Shown: positions 1 to 9,842, numbered from the stretch's first letter. The stretch is DNA of 64,000 bases from Tardiphaga sp. 709 (GCF_032401055.1 NZ_CP135529.1:4648501-4712500); one strand, 5' to 3'. Translations and numbers: made by a program. The notes: generated by a model from the sequence alone, not told the origin.

Positions 1-1
1 T

Positions 2-304
2 TCGATCGTCTTCCGGCGCGTGATGCTGCCGCTCATTGCGCCCGGTCTGGCCATCGCATTCGCGCTGGTATTCGTGATGAGCTTCGCGGTCTTTCCCTCC
101 GCCATCATGCTCGGGCAGCCGGCGGGCACCACGCGCACAATTTCTATTGCGGCCTATCAGAAGGCCTTCGAACAATATGACATGTCGGCTGCTTCCGCGA
201 TTGCAGTGGTTATGGGCCTGTGTCAGTTGGCAGCGCTGCTGGTCATCATCCTGTTCCGTCGACGGTTATCGCCGGCAGCGACGATGGGCGTCGGAAAGAG
301 ATAG
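2..304 (+). CDS. ABC transporter permease, C-terminal part (5' end outside window)
   Basis: The open frame enters from the left edge, so only the last 100 residues are seen. They begin with the end of the EAA cytoplasmic loop (FRRVMLPLIAPGL), the surface that contacts the ATPase, followed by two hydrophobic spans and a basic tail. This is the pattern of a PotB/PotC or FbpB-type inner-membrane permease that imports polyamines, thiamine, iron or similar small solutes. The next permease gene starts 9 bases downstream, so the two probably form a heterodimer in one operon whose binding protein and ATPase lie to the left. The substrate cannot be told from this fragment. Confidence 0.8.
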   Translation, partial: SIVFRRVMLPLIAPGLAIAFALVFVMSFAVFPSAIMLGQPAGTTRTISIAAYQKAFEQYDMSAASAIAVVMGLCQLAALLVIILFRRRLSPAATMGVGKR

Positions 305-313
305 GGCTGCACA

Positions 314-1126
314 ATGCGAAGCAGAATGTGGAAGCTCTCGCTCTATCTGTTCATTGTGGGTTTCATCCTCAACATGCTTGGGATCGTGTCCCATGTTGTC
401 GTGAGCTCGTTTGCCAAGCGTTGGTTCGGCGGCCTGCTGCCGCCGGCCTATACGACGGACTGGTTCGCTTACGCATGGAAGAATTTCGATCTGGGGCAGG
501 TGTTGGGCGTCACGCTGCTGATCGTGGTTGTCGTTGTCTTCCTTGCATTGGCCATTGGATTTCCGGCCGCTTACATTCTTGCGCGACGAAATTTCCGATT
601 CAAATCGGTCATTCTGTTGCTGTATTTTCTGCCGCTGGTGATCCCGCAGATGACCTACGGGATCCCGCTGGCAACCACTCTCTACCGATACGGGGTCGGC
701 GGATCCGTTGTCGGCGTGATTCTGGCAGTGCTGGTGCCGATGGTTCCGTTGGCCGTCTTCGTGTTGATGCCATTTTTCGAGCAGATCAGCGTCAATCTGG
801 AATGGAGCGGGTCAATGCTTGGCGCAAGCCGGGCTCAGATTTTCAGGCGGATTCTGTTTCCCCTGATGGTACCGGGAATACTGACCGCCGGCGTCCTTGT
901 GCTGGTCAACACGATATCGAATTTCGAGCTCGCATTTCTCCTTGGCGGCGGTGGATCGCAGACGCTCGTCGTCGCGTTATTCTACAACATGTTTGCCGGT
1001 GGTGTTCGCCCCGTCTATTCCATCGATGCTATGGCCGTGATCTACATGGTGATGGTCATGACGCTGCTTCTGATCGCATTGCGGTTCGTACGCCCGACGC
1101 AGATGGTGTTCAAGCTCGACAAGTAA
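314..1126 (+). CDS. ABC transporter permease (PotC-type)
   Basis: A 270-residue inner-membrane permease with about six hydrophobic segments. An EAA-like loop around residues 173-195 (GASRAQIFRRILFPLMVPG) should dock on the ATPase. Length and layout fit the second permease of spermidine/putrescine-type importers. It lies 9 bases after another permease and appears to be the last gene of the operon, as nothing on this strand follows for nearly 300 bases. The substrate is unknown; related transporters carry polyamines, opines, phosphonates or iron. Confidence 0.85.
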   Translation: MRSRMWKLSLYLFIVGFILNMLGIVSHVVVSSFAKRWFGGLLPPAYTTDWFAYAWKNFDLGQVLGVTLLIVVVVVFLALAIGFPAAYILARRNFRFKSVILLLYFLPLVIPQMTYGIPLATTLYRYGVGGSVVGVILAVLVPMVPLAVFVLMPFFEQISVNLEWSGSMLGASRAQIFRRILFPLMVPGILTAGVLVLVNTISNFELAFLLGGGGSQTLVVALFYNMFAGGVRPVYSIDAMAVIYMVMVMTLLLIALRFVRPTQMVFKLDK

Positions 1127-1407
1127 ATTCATATTTGAGGCTGCGCGTGGTTGGTCATCGCCAGGGTTGGCTCATGGAGCAAGGCGGACAGGGACCACCT
1201 GCCGAAGTGTGGCGTCGGACCTAGTAACTGGCATCGACTTTTGTTGCGATCTTGAACCTGCCGTTCGAGGCGTGCAGATGTATGGAACGTTGAACAGTCC
1301 GATGACGAGCAGCCGGTTGGGTTCTCGTTGGCATACCGGTTCATGGGCATCAGCGCGGTCCTAGGGGCGCCTATTTTCAAATTGAAATTCGGGACCTTGC
1401 GGATACT
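1127..1407. other. Intergenic stretch with no recognised gene
   Basis: No convincing reading frame, repeat or RNA gene is visible here. Short frames on both strands lack family resemblance and ribosome binding sites. The region separates the ABC permease operon from a doubtful small gene. Confidence 0.5.
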
Positions 1408-1728
1408 TTGTATTTTGCGCCATATCGGCTTGGACTTCATCCGCTAACCGACGGGGTAACGGTGCAGATCATCTTCGCGCCGATCACTTTGACAGCTGAT
1501 GCGCCTGGTCAAACCCCGACGGGTGATCGGAAGCTGTTGTCGGTTGTTTCGGCGCTGAGATGGATTCAGCGCTACGTCGGATCTGAAACCCGCGCGTCCC
1601 CTCAATGGATTGATGTCGTCAACAGGCTAACTGCTGCGAGCGAAGATCCGGTCAGCACTGTTGACGCTAGGAATGCACTTCACGATGCAATGGTCGCCTA
1701 TGGTTGGGCCAAGCGGAGCATCCATTGA
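1408..1728 (+). CDS. Hypothetical protein, weak DUF982-like look
   Basis: The frame could encode up to 106 residues from a TTG; a GTG at 1462 gives 88 residues and is about as likely. The C-terminal half (a tryptophan after a basic stretch, then VDARNALHDAMVAYGW) recalls the small DUF982 proteins common in rhizobia, but the match is by eye only. No signal peptide or membrane span is seen. There is no strong ribosome binding site for either start, so this may not be a real gene. Confidence 0.35.
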   Translation: MYFAPYRLGLHPLTDGVTVQIIFAPITLTADAPGQTPTGDRKLLSVVSALRWIQRYVGSETRASPQWIDVVNRLTAASEDPVSTVDARNALHDAMVAYGWAKRSIH

Positions 1729-1966
1729 TTTCGTTTCGGCAAGGGGCCGCGTGTGTCAGCCGCCGACATAGATATTGCCAGTATGACGGTTAAGCACCTT
1801 GTCTCCACTCATGAACAAACTGGTTCATCCGCTCGCCAGCGATATTCGACGCCGTGGCGTGATCCCGCGTGGTGGACTCGCCGAATTCCGTCCCCACATA
1901 TGCAGTGCCAGGTGCCGCGTCCGTGGCGGTTTGGCATAATCTGCCGCCGAGAGATAAACGTTCCCT

Positions 1967-2794
1967 ATGACCCCACCCAATGTTCTCCGCGACTTCGTCG
2001 ATCGCCATCAACGTCTGTTTGTCCTGACCGGCGCCGGTTGCAGCACCAATTCGGGCATTCCCGATTATCGCGACACTGACGGCAACTGGAAGCGCACGCA
2101 GCGTGTGACCTTTCAGGCCTTCATGGGCGAGGAACTGACGCGGCAGCGTTATTGGGCGCGCAGTCTCATTGGCTGGCGGCGATTTGGCCAGGCGCGGCCT
2201 AACGATGCGCATCACGCATTGGCGTGTCTCGAGCAGATCGGCAAATGCGAGGTTCTGCTCACGCAGAATGTCGATCGGTTGCATCAGGCCGCTGGCAGCA
2301 AGAAGGTCATCGACCTTCACGGCCGGCTCGACCTCGTTCGCTGCATGGGATGTGAACGCCGGATCCAGCGCGATGAATTCCAGCACGAGATGGGGCGCTT
2401 GAACGCAGGATGGCTCGACCTTGATGCGGCCGTTGCGCCCGATGGCGATGCCGATCTGGAGGGCGTCAACTTCGCATCCTTTGTCGTGCCGGCCTGTGAG
2501 ATCTGCGGCGGCATCCTCAAGCCGGATGTCGTGTTCTTCGGCGAGAACGTGCCGCGCGAATTCGTCGATGCTGCGCTCGGCCACCTGCAGAAGGCCGATG
2601 CCATGCTGATCGCCGGTTCGTCTTTGATGGTCTATTCCGGCTTTCGCTTCGTGCAAGCGGCGGTGCGCGCGGAGATTCCGATTGCCGCGGTGAACCTCGG
2701 CCGCACGCGCGCCGACGAGTTTCTCAGCTTCAAAGTTGAAGACCGCTGCGAGGACGCGCTCGCATTTCTACTTCAGCGGGCGGATGCGCCCTAA
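1967..2794 (+). CDS. NAD-dependent protein deacylase, sirtuin (SIR2) family
   Basis: Sirtuins remove acetyl or longer acyl groups from lysines using NAD+. This 275-residue protein has the full set of motifs: GAGCSTNSGIPDYR at residues 22-35 for NAD binding, TQNVD at 99-103, the catalytic histidine of the HG pair at 118-119, and a four-cysteine zinc site (CMGC at 126-129 and CEIC at 177-180). An AGSS motif closes the Rossmann fold. The roughly 47-residue spacing between the zinc pairs resembles class II (SIRT4-like) sirtuins. It stands alone, so its protein targets cannot be inferred. Confidence 0.93.
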   Translation: MTPPNVLRDFVDRHQRLFVLTGAGCSTNSGIPDYRDTDGNWKRTQRVTFQAFMGEELTRQRYWARSLIGWRRFGQARPNDAHHALACLEQIGKCEVLLTQNVDRLHQAAGSKKVIDLHGRLDLVRCMGCERRIQRDEFQHEMGRLNAGWLDLDAAVAPDGDADLEGVNFASFVVPACEICGGILKPDVVFFGENVPREFVDAALGHLQKADAMLIAGSSLMVYSGFRFVQAAVRAEIPIAAVNLGRTRADEFLSFKVEDRCEDALAFLLQRADAP

Positions 2795-2810
2795 CGGCGA
2801 AAGCCTCGGT

Positions 2811-3032
2811 TCAGGCCGCCAGATCCCACAGTCGCGGACAGCCGCGCAGAACCACGGCGCGGCCCATCGGCGTCAGGGCGGGATCGGTGTCCGATAGCGC
2901 GACTAGTCCCATCGCAACCAGCTGATCGAGAACGTAACGGTTCAGCTTGGCCGGTGGCAGGATCGCGGGGCGAAGCATCCGCAATGTGTCCCACTGGTTT
3001 TCGGTGAGCTGATATTCGGTCTCGGTCGACAT
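2811..3032 (-). CDS. Small hypothetical protein, possible winged-helix type
   Basis: A 73-residue soluble protein with no signal peptide or membrane span. The composition and helix-rich pattern (an N-terminal helix around TENQWDTLRML, then LNRYVLDQLVAMGLVAL followed by a short LTPMGRAV stretch) resemble small winged-helix proteins in which a tail reads as the wing, but no named family is recognised. It is convergent with the sirtuin gene, 16 bases apart. Coding is supported by an intact frame with natural-looking protein composition. Confidence 0.6.
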   Translation of the reverse strand: MSTETEYQLTENQWDTLRMLRPAILPPAKLNRYVLDQLVAMGLVALSDTDPALTPMGRAVVLRGCPRLWDLAA

Positions 3033-3250
3033 GGTGTCCTGCTTGGATGAATCAGTGCATTCAGTGCGTATGGCTTACGGAACCCGCATGACCTTGATGC
3101 GACATGGCGGGGGCGAAATCTGGAAATCACCGGATTGTTGGGCGGCGCCAAAACGCTGCTTTTGCGCAGCTGTCACATGGACGTGCAACAGAACGCGCGA
3201 ATACATGCGCGAATCACGGCGTGCTCAGACCTAATGAAAAGTAGAACAAT

Positions 3251-4231
3251 GTGCCACCCGCATTGAAAAATATCATGCAGCTGATGCGTACGCGCCTCAG
3301 CTGGAGGTGGCTTGGCGCGCTCCTTAGCATAGCAATTGCTACGATTGCGTTTATGGCGCTGACCAAGGCGCTCAAGGGCGTGGATTTCGCCCACGTGCTG
3401 TCTGCCATGCACATGGTACCGCCAGGCAGCATCGCGCTCTCGCTGGTGTTGGTGGCGATCTCCTATGGCAGCCTGACGCTGTATGACTGGCTGGCGCTGC
3501 AGATGATCGGGCGGGGGGACATTCCCTTCAGGATTGCAGCGCTGGCCAATTTCACCAGCTATCCGATCTCGCACGGAACCGGCGCCGTGCTGCTGGTGTC
3601 ATCGGCCGTGCGCTACCGGATCTATGCGCCGCATGGCGTCGGTCCTGCCGGCGTCGCCCGCATCTGCTTTCTGACAGGTCTGACCTTCTGGCTCGGCAAT
3701 CTCACCGCACTGGCGCTCAGCACCCTGCACGAGCCCGGCGCCATCAGCCGAATCGATCAGCTCTCGCCCGAGATCAACCGCTTCATCGCGGTGGCAATTC
3801 TGGTGGGCATCGTCGCTTATGTCGCTTGGACGTGGAACGGTATGCGGACACTCGGCGGTCGCACCTGGTCGGTGCCGGTGCCGAGCGGGCGCAACGTGTT
3901 CTTTCAGATCGGCATCGGGCTCGTCGATCTCGGCGCGGCAGCTCTGGCGATGTATGTGCTGATCCCCGAGACGATGGATGTCGGCGTCGCGCAGGTGATC
4001 GTCGTCTTCATCGCCGCCACGCTGTTGGGATTCGCCAGCCATGCACCCGCCGGCATCGGTGTGTTCGATGCGACGATCCTGGTCGGGCTCGGCGGCGAAC
4101 ATACCGAACAGCTACTGGCTGTGCTGCTGCTGTTCCGGCTGTTCTATCACCTGATCCCATTCGTGCTGTCGCTGACGCTGTTCGGCGCCGTCGAAGCCTA
4201 CCGGAATGTGAATAGACGCAAGCTCGCCTGA
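3251..4231 (+). CDS. UPF0104 / lysylphosphatidylglycerol synthase-type membrane protein
   Basis: A 326-residue integral inner-membrane protein with about eight hydrophobic spans, matching the flippase-like transmembrane domain of MprF without the aminoacyl-transferase domain. Conserved features include FTSYPISHGTGA near residue 105 and GFASHAPAGIGVFDATIL near residue 258. Members of this family are linked to moving or modifying lipids. It starts with GTG at 3251 or ATG at 3275. It converges on the btaB-like gene with one base between the stop codons. The lipid-related neighbours make a membrane-lipid role plausible, but none is shown. Confidence 0.8.
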   Translation: MPPALKNIMQLMRTRLSWRWLGALLSIAIATIAFMALTKALKGVDFAHVLSAMHMVPPGSIALSLVLVAISYGSLTLYDWLALQMIGRGDIPFRIAALANFTSYPISHGTGAVLLVSSAVRYRIYAPHGVGPAGVARICFLTGLTFWLGNLTALALSTLHEPGAISRIDQLSPEINRFIAVAILVGIVAYVAWTWNGMRTLGGRTWSVPVPSGRNVFFQIGIGLVDLGAAALAMYVLIPETMDVGVAQVIVVFIAATLLGFASHAPAGIGVFDATILVGLGGEHTEQLLAVLLLFRLFYHLIPFVLSLTLFGAVEAYRNVNRRKLA

Positions 4232-4232
4232 A

Positions 4233-4925
4233 TTATATCGGCAGCGTCAGCACCGCGGACTGCGCGTAGCCGCGGAACGGGCGATTGAAATCGAGATTGG
4301 CGTGGTGACGCTCGGCGAGTGTCTTCAGCACGTCGAGAAGCTCGCGGCGCGGCGTCACGTCGAACAGCGTCAGCCAGCGCAATAGCAGCTTGCTCGCGAT
4401 CTTTGGCAACCGCTCCTGATGGCCGAAATCGACAATATGCAGTTGCCCGCCGGGCTTGAGCTGCGAGACGGCGTGATCGAGCACATCCTGCCAGCTCGGG
4501 ATCATCGACAGGCTGTAGGAAATCATGACGTGATCGAATGACGGAACGGCGAAAATGCGTGCCGGATCGAAGTTCGTCGCATCGCCATGGGCGACGCGGA
4601 CGGTATCCGTGAGGTCGTTGCGTGCAATGGACGCGATGGCCGTGGTCAGCATCTCGGTCGAAATATCGATGCCGTAGAATACCGCTTGCGGATATCTGCG
4701 GGCAGCCTGAACGAGATTGCGGCCGGTACCGCAGCCGATCTCCAGCACCGTCGCGCGCGGCGCGGGCGCCAGTTCGGCGATGAGCTGATCGCGGCCGAGC
4801 AGATAGTACCGGCGCGTCGCGTCATAGATGAAGCGCTGCCAGCGATACATCCTGTTCATGCGATGGGTGGCTTCGTTTGACCACGCGGGCTGACCGCCGT
4901 CTTCGTATTCGGAGACAATCGTCAT
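4233..4925 (-). CDS. btaB: Diacylglyceryl-homoserine N-methyltransferase (BtaB-like)
   Basis: A 230-residue class I SAM-dependent methyltransferase with the SAM-binding motif VLEIGCGTGRN near residue 60 and GIDIS at the end of the second strand. BtaB methylates the amino group of diacylglyceryl-homoserine three times to give the betaine lipid DGTS. The RMYRWQRFIYDATRRYYLLGRD stretch near the N-terminus resembles bacterial BtaB. Divergent btaA directly upstream strongly supports the call. The open frame extends to 5129 and would overlap btaA; ATG 4925 is chosen because GAGG precedes it by six bases (ATG 4937 is an alternative). A candidate Pho box lies 46 bases upstream. Confidence 0.82.
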   Translation of the reverse strand: MTIVSEYEDGGQPAWSNEATHRMNRMYRWQRFIYDATRRYYLLGRDQLIAELAPAPRATVLEIGCGTGRNLVQAARRYPQAVFYGIDISTEMLTTAIASIARNDLTDTVRVAHGDATNFDPARIFAVPSFDHVMISYSLSMIPSWQDVLDHAVSQLKPGGQLHIVDFGHQERLPKIASKLLLRWLTLFDVTPRRELLDVLKTLAERHHANLDFNRPFRGYAQSAVLTLPI

Positions 4926-4970
4926 GGCGTACCTCATCGCATCCGGATAAGCGATCCATTTCATCGCAAC

Positions 4971-4988
4971 ACGACAGCGGTGTGACAG
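4971..4988 (-). promoter_or_regulatory. Candidate Pho box between btaB and btaA
   Basis: Read on the minus strand the site is CTGTCAC-ACCG-CTGTCGT: two near-perfect copies of the PhoB heptamer CTGTCAT with the usual 4-base spacer. It faces btaB and lies in the shared 169-base btaB/btaA intergenic region, so it could control one or both genes. Betaine lipid synthesis is known to be induced by phosphate starvation in Rhodobacter and Sinorhizobium, which fits. Confidence 0.6.
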
Positions 4989-5094
4989 TGGTTTCGTAGC
5001 GGGAAGCGGCCGAAATTTAGAATGACTGTCGCAAAACCGCAGTCTGCGCTTGATAAAAATTTCAGATTGTCGATTCGAAGGGTCCAAGAAGCCG

Positions 5095-6303
5095 ATGAAT
5101 ACGCATCTGATCGCCGACGCCGTTCGCAATAGCCGTGGTCGCGAGGAAACGACGATTTGGGACAGGCTGTTCGCCTTCTGGTTCCGTCGGCTGGTCTATA
5201 CCCAGATCTGGGAAGATCCTGAGGCGGACATGGCGGCGCTGAAACTGGCGCCCGGTTCGACGATTGTTACCATCTCCAGCGGCGGCTGTAATGCGCTGTC
5301 CTATCTCTCGGCGAAGCCAGAGCATGTCTATGCGGTCGATCTGAATGAAGCGCATCTGTCGCTGCTGAAGCTGAAGCTCGCAGGCCTGCGCGCACTGCCG
5401 AACTATCAGGATTTCTGGAAATTCTTCGGCGAAGGCGCATCCGATAGCAATGTGGGCCTCTATCGCGAGCGGCTGCGGCCGTTGCTCGATGCCGAAGCGC
5501 GCGGCTATTGGGACGAGCGCGATATTCAGGGCCGCCCGCGTTACGGTTACTTCAGCGACGGCTTCTACCGTCACGGCGCGCTCGGCCGCTTCATCGGCTT
5601 TGCGCATACCCTGGCGAAACTTGCCCGGATCGATCTCAAGGCGCTGCTGCATGACGACAAGCAGTCGCCGGCACGCAAGCGCGCGCTGGAACGCCTGCAC
5701 TGGCTGTTTCATTCGCGGCTGGCCCGTCTGATGACGAAGACACCGGCTCTGCTGTTCAGTCTCGGCATCCCGCCGCAGCAGCGCACGCTGCTGGGCGGCA
5801 ACCAGCCGCTCAACGAAGTGCTGCACCAACGTTTGCTGGCCCTGGTCGACGTGCATCCGAACGCCAACAACTATTTCGCCTGGCAGGCGCTGAGCCGCAG
5901 CTATGTCGGCCCCGGCGATAAGTGCCTGCCGCTGTATCTGCAGCAGAGCCGTTACGCGGACACCGCCAGCCGCGCCGCTCTGGTCACGCCGGTGCATGCC
6001 AATCTGCGTGTGTTCCTAGAGAGCCTTCCGGCTCGCCAGATCGACGCGGTTGTGCTCTTGGATTCGCAGGACTGGATGGCGCCGGATGAAATCCGTGCGC
6101 TGTGGGACGCGATCGACCGCGCCGGCAAGGACGGCATCCGGGTGATCTTCCGCACCGCCGGCGCCGAGTCGCCGCTGGACGATCCGGAACATGCATCGCT
6201 GCGCGAGACGTGGCAGCGCGATGAGGCGCGCAGCGCCCAAGGTCTGGCTGCGGATCGTTCGGGCATCTATGGCGGGTTTCATCTGTACACGCGGAAGGCG
6301 TAA
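5095..6303 (+). CDS. btaA: SAM:diacylglycerol 3-amino-3-carboxypropyltransferase (BtaA)
   Basis: BtaA (DUF3419 family) transfers the aminocarboxypropyl group of SAM to diacylglycerol, the first step to the phosphorus-free lipid DGTS. The 402-residue product has the family's LVYTQIWEDPEAD stretch near residue 35 and the SAM-binding segment ISSGGCNALSYL near residue 62. A second conserved part (VVLLDSQDWM) lies near residue 335. Length agrees with bacterial BtaA. A TTG at 5050 would add 15 residues and overlap the opposite gene region, so ATG 5095 is preferred. It is divergent from btaB, rather than in the btaA-btaB operon order known from Rhodobacter. Confidence 0.9.
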   Translation: MNTHLIADAVRNSRGREETTIWDRLFAFWFRRLVYTQIWEDPEADMAALKLAPGSTIVTISSGGCNALSYLSAKPEHVYAVDLNEAHLSLLKLKLAGLRALPNYQDFWKFFGEGASDSNVGLYRERLRPLLDAEARGYWDERDIQGRPRYGYFSDGFYRHGALGRFIGFAHTLAKLARIDLKALLHDDKQSPARKRALERLHWLFHSRLARLMTKTPALLFSLGIPPQQRTLLGGNQPLNEVLHQRLLALVDVHPNANNYFAWQALSRSYVGPGDKCLPLYLQQSRYADTASRAALVTPVHANLRVFLESLPARQIDAVVLLDSQDWMAPDEIRALWDAIDRAGKDGIRVIFRTAGAESPLDDPEHASLRETWQRDEARSAQGLAADRSGIYGGFHLYTRKA

Positions 6304-6318
6304 GCGCGTTGCTGTCTT

Positions 6319-6472
6319 AACCTCTCCCCGATTGCGGGAGAGGTCGACTGTAACGCGCAAAGCGCGTGGAAGTCGGGTGAGGGGGAGCCGGTGTTTTACT
6401 CGCTGGCTCCCCCTCACCCGAAGCCTCGCTGGCGCTCGGCTCCGACCTCTCCCCGCAAGCGGGGCGAGGTAA
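6319..6472. repeat. Intergenic GGGGAGAGG-type palindromic repeat pair
   Basis: Two hairpin-forming units, each with a CCTCTCCCCG...GCGGGGAGAGG-like stem and a GGGTGAGGG(G) tail, arranged head to head. It lies between the convergent btaA and livF genes. The same unit recurs at least eight more times in this window, always between genes. Confidence 0.8.
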
Positions 6473-6494
6473 GAAGGTCGCGGGCACGTGAACG

Positions 6495-7188
<694 letters not shown>

Positions 7189-7202
<14 letters not shown>

Positions 7203-7932
7203 GGGCTTCCTCCGTCTTGCCGATATAGGCTTCGATCACCTTCTCGTTCTTCACGATTTCTTCCGGTGGGCCGACGGCGATGATCTCGCCGAAATTCATC
7301 GCAATGACGCGCGATACCAGTGCCATGAACTCGCGCAGCTTGTGTTCGATCAGCAAAATAGTGAGGTTCTCCTCGCGATGCAGCCTGCGGATCAGCTGCG
7401 CCAGTTGCTCGATCTCGCTGCTGCCAAGCCCTGCGAAGGGCTCGTCCAGCAGCAGCAGGTCCGGCCGCGTCGCCAATGCGCGCGCGATCTCGAGCCGTCG
7501 CAGGTCCCCGTATGGCAGCGTCTCCACCGGCTCCTTGTCACGGCCGCCGAGGCCGACCTGTCCCAGCAGATAGCTGGCGCGCGCTTCCTTGTCCTTGTCC
7601 TCACTGGCGCGCGGCGACATGCAGGCCACCAGCACGTTCTCCAGCAGGTTCATACCGACGAATGGCCGGGTGAGCTGGAAGGTGCGGGCCATGCCGCGAT
7701 TGACCACCTTGTAGGGGGCGAGTTCTCGGACGAGATCGCCGTTGAAATGGATCGTGCCTGATGTCGGCTGCATGAAGCCGGTGAGGATGTTGAACAATGT
7801 CGTCTTGCCGGCGCCGTTGGGGCCGAGGATGCCGGTGAACTCGCCTTTCTTCAGCGTAAAACTCGCATTCTTCACGGCGGTGAGGCCGCCGAAGCGCTTG
7901 GTCACGCCGTTGACTTCGAGCAGGTCGGTCAT
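7189..7932 (-). CDS. livG: Branched-chain amino acid-type ABC transporter ATPase (LivG-like)
   Basis: A 247-residue ATPase with Walker A GPNGAGKTT near residue 37, the LivG-type segment GMARTFQLTRPF, a degenerate signature (LPYGDLRRLEIARAL) and Walker B LLLLDEPFAGL. The open frame runs back to 8328, but the homologous region begins at ATG 7932, which overlaps the end of livM by four bases. The signature has LPYGD where LSGGQ is usual, a known LivG variation. Confidence 0.92.
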
Positions 7933-8858
7933 CGCAGGCGCTCCGTCAGCCGGCGCCAGAGCGGCGCGATCAGTCCATTGGGCAGGAAGAACAGGATCAG
8001 CATCAGGGTCAGTGTGTAGATCCAGAGGCGGTATTCGCCGAAGCCGCGCAGCATCTCGGTGAGCAGCGTCAGCAGGATCGCGGCCACGGCGGCGCCATAG
8101 ATCGAGCCGATACCGCCGACATAGACCATGATGATGACCGTGATGGAAACGACGACCGAGAACAGTGGGGGCGACACCTGCAGCTGGTAATGCGCATAGA
8201 GCGCGCCGCCCAGACCGGCGAAACCGGCCGAGATCATCAGCGACACGATCTTGTAGAAGGTGACATTGATGCCCGCTGCCTGGCAGGTCGCCTCGTCGCC
8301 GCGAATCGCGCGCAGCAGGAGTCCCCAATGCGACCGCGCCAGCAACGTCAGCGTGATCACTGCGGCTACGAGAATCGCCAGCACGAACCAGTAGTAATGC
8401 AGCGGATTCTTCATCAAGGGATCAAGGCCGTAGATGCCTTCCTCGCCGCCGGTATATTCCCAGAAGATCAGACACAGCCGCTGCAGGATCGCCGACGCGG
8501 ACAGCATCGCCAGCGCGAAATATGGCCCACGCAACCGCAATGTCGGGAAGCCGACCAGCAGGCTGAAGGCGATGGCGATCACCACGCCGAGCGGCAGGCT
8601 GACCCACGGGTTTGTCGACCAGATCGAGGACAGGAAGCCGGCGGTATAGGCGCCGGCGCCGATGAACAGCGAGTGGCCGAAGTTCTCGCGCCCGGTGAGG
8701 CCGGACATGAAGTCCCAGCTCGAAGCCCAGATGCCGTAGATCACGCAGACCGTGAGCACGCCGGTGAGATAGTTGCTGGCGGCGAACATGGGCAGGAGCG
8801 CGAGAAAGGCGACGACGAGGATGCCGCCTGCGATGTCGATGGGGGCAATGCGTTTCAT
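7929..8858 (-). CDS. livM: Branched-chain amino acid-type ABC permease (LivM-like)
   Basis: A 309-residue inner-membrane permease with eight to ten hydrophobic spans. It has the LivM hallmarks GLTGRENFGHSLFIGAGAYT near residue 54 and an ATPase-contact loop (AIRGDEATCQAAGINVTFYK) near residue 200. It pairs with LivH to form the channel. It lies one base after livH and overlaps livG by four bases, so the genes form one transcript. Confidence 0.92.
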   Translation of the reverse strand: MKRIAPIDIAGGILVVAFLALLPMFAASNYLTGVLTVCVIYGIWASSWDFMSGLTGRENFGHSLFIGAGAYTAGFLSSIWSTNPWVSLPLGVVIAIAFSLLVGFPTLRLRGPYFALAMLSASAILQRLCLIFWEYTGGEEGIYGLDPLMKNPLHYYWFVLAILVAAVITLTLLARSHWGLLLRAIRGDEATCQAAGINVTFYKIVSLMISAGFAGLGGALYAHYQLQVSPPLFSVVVSITVIIMVYVGGIGSIYGAAVAAILLTLLTEMLRGFGEYRLWIYTLTLMLILFFLPNGLIAPLWRRLTERLR

Positions 8859-8859
8859 G

Positions 8860-9714
8860 TCAGAATGCCGCCCGTCGCCCGAGGAGTCCTGACGGGCGTA
8901 TCATCAGCGTGACGACGACCGCGACCAGCGACACCAGCTCCGTCCATGATGTCGAAATCAGATAGGCGACGATGGTCTCGGAATAGCCGAGGATCAGCGA
9001 CGCGATGATGCTGCCGGGGATCGAGCCGAGGCCGCCGACGATGACGATGGCAAAGGCCTTCACCATCGGCAGCAGGCCCATGGTGGGCTGCACCGTGAGG
9101 AAGGGCGACACCAGCACGCCGGCAAGCGCCGCGGTACCGGCGGAGATCGCCATCACGATGGAGAAAATGCGGTTGGTCGGGATGCCCATATATTGCGCGG
9201 CTTCCGGATCCTGCGATACCGCGAGGATGGCCGCGCCGAGGCGCGTGCGCTGGATGAACAGCCAGAGGCCGAGCAGCACGAGGACACCGGCGACAAGGGC
9301 GAGCAGGCGCTGGCCGGAGATATCGACGCCGCCGATCGAGAGCTTGTCAGCCACGAAGGAAGGTACGTTGCGATATTCGGAGCCGAAGGTGATGAACAGC
9401 GCCTGTTCGACCGCGAGTGAGACCGCGAGGGTAATCATTAGTACTGCAAGCTGCGACGAGCGCAGCGGACGGACCAGAAAACGCTCCATCACCACGCCGA
9501 AGCCGGCGACGATCAATACCGCCAGCGGCGCTGCGATGAAGAGCGGAACGCCGAGCAGCGAGGTGAGGACATAGGCCGCATAGGCGCCGAGTGCGTAGAA
9601 CGAGCCATGGGCGAGATTGAGGATGCGGGCGACGCCGAAGATCAGGGTGAAACCAACGGCCAGCATCGCATAGATGGCGCTGGAGACCGCGCCGTAGATC
9701 AGAATCTGAAGCAT
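8860..9714 (-). CDS. livH: Branched-chain amino acid-type ABC permease (LivH-like)
   Basis: A 284-residue permease with about eight hydrophobic spans. The signature segment GVARILNLAHGSFYALGAY near residue 28 and the loop AVSQDPEAAQYMGIPTNRIF near residue 185 are typical of LivH. The gene follows the binding-protein gene after a 128-base gap and directly precedes livM. Confidence 0.92.
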   Translation of the reverse strand: MLQILIYGAVSSAIYAMLAVGFTLIFGVARILNLAHGSFYALGAYAAYVLTSLLGVPLFIAAPLAVLIVAGFGVVMERFLVRPLRSSQLAVLMITLAVSLAVEQALFITFGSEYRNVPSFVADKLSIGGVDISGQRLLALVAGVLVLLGLWLFIQRTRLGAAILAVSQDPEAAQYMGIPTNRIFSIVMAISAGTAALAGVLVSPFLTVQPTMGLLPMVKAFAIVIVGGLGSIPGSIIASLILGYSETIVAYLISTSWTELVSLVAVVVTLMIRPSGLLGRRAAF

Positions 9715-9842
9715 GAGAACCCGCTGTTGAAGACCGGACGGCGGAGGGCGAACTTCTTCGGGCTCGCTTCTCCCGTTTTCCGGCCGGCGAGGGATCGCCG
9801 GCCGCGCGGTTACGCTGCGGTCAGATGACCGCCATCAACAAA

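Noticed and set aside
1741-1870. Possible fragment of a gene on the minus strand upstream of the sirtuin gene
   Set aside because: Short frames ending in a glycine-rich GNIYVGG tail are interrupted by stops and match no family clearly.
6319-6472. Repeats as a CRISPR array
   Set aside because: Only two hairpin units in inverted orientation, no regular spacers and no cas genes.
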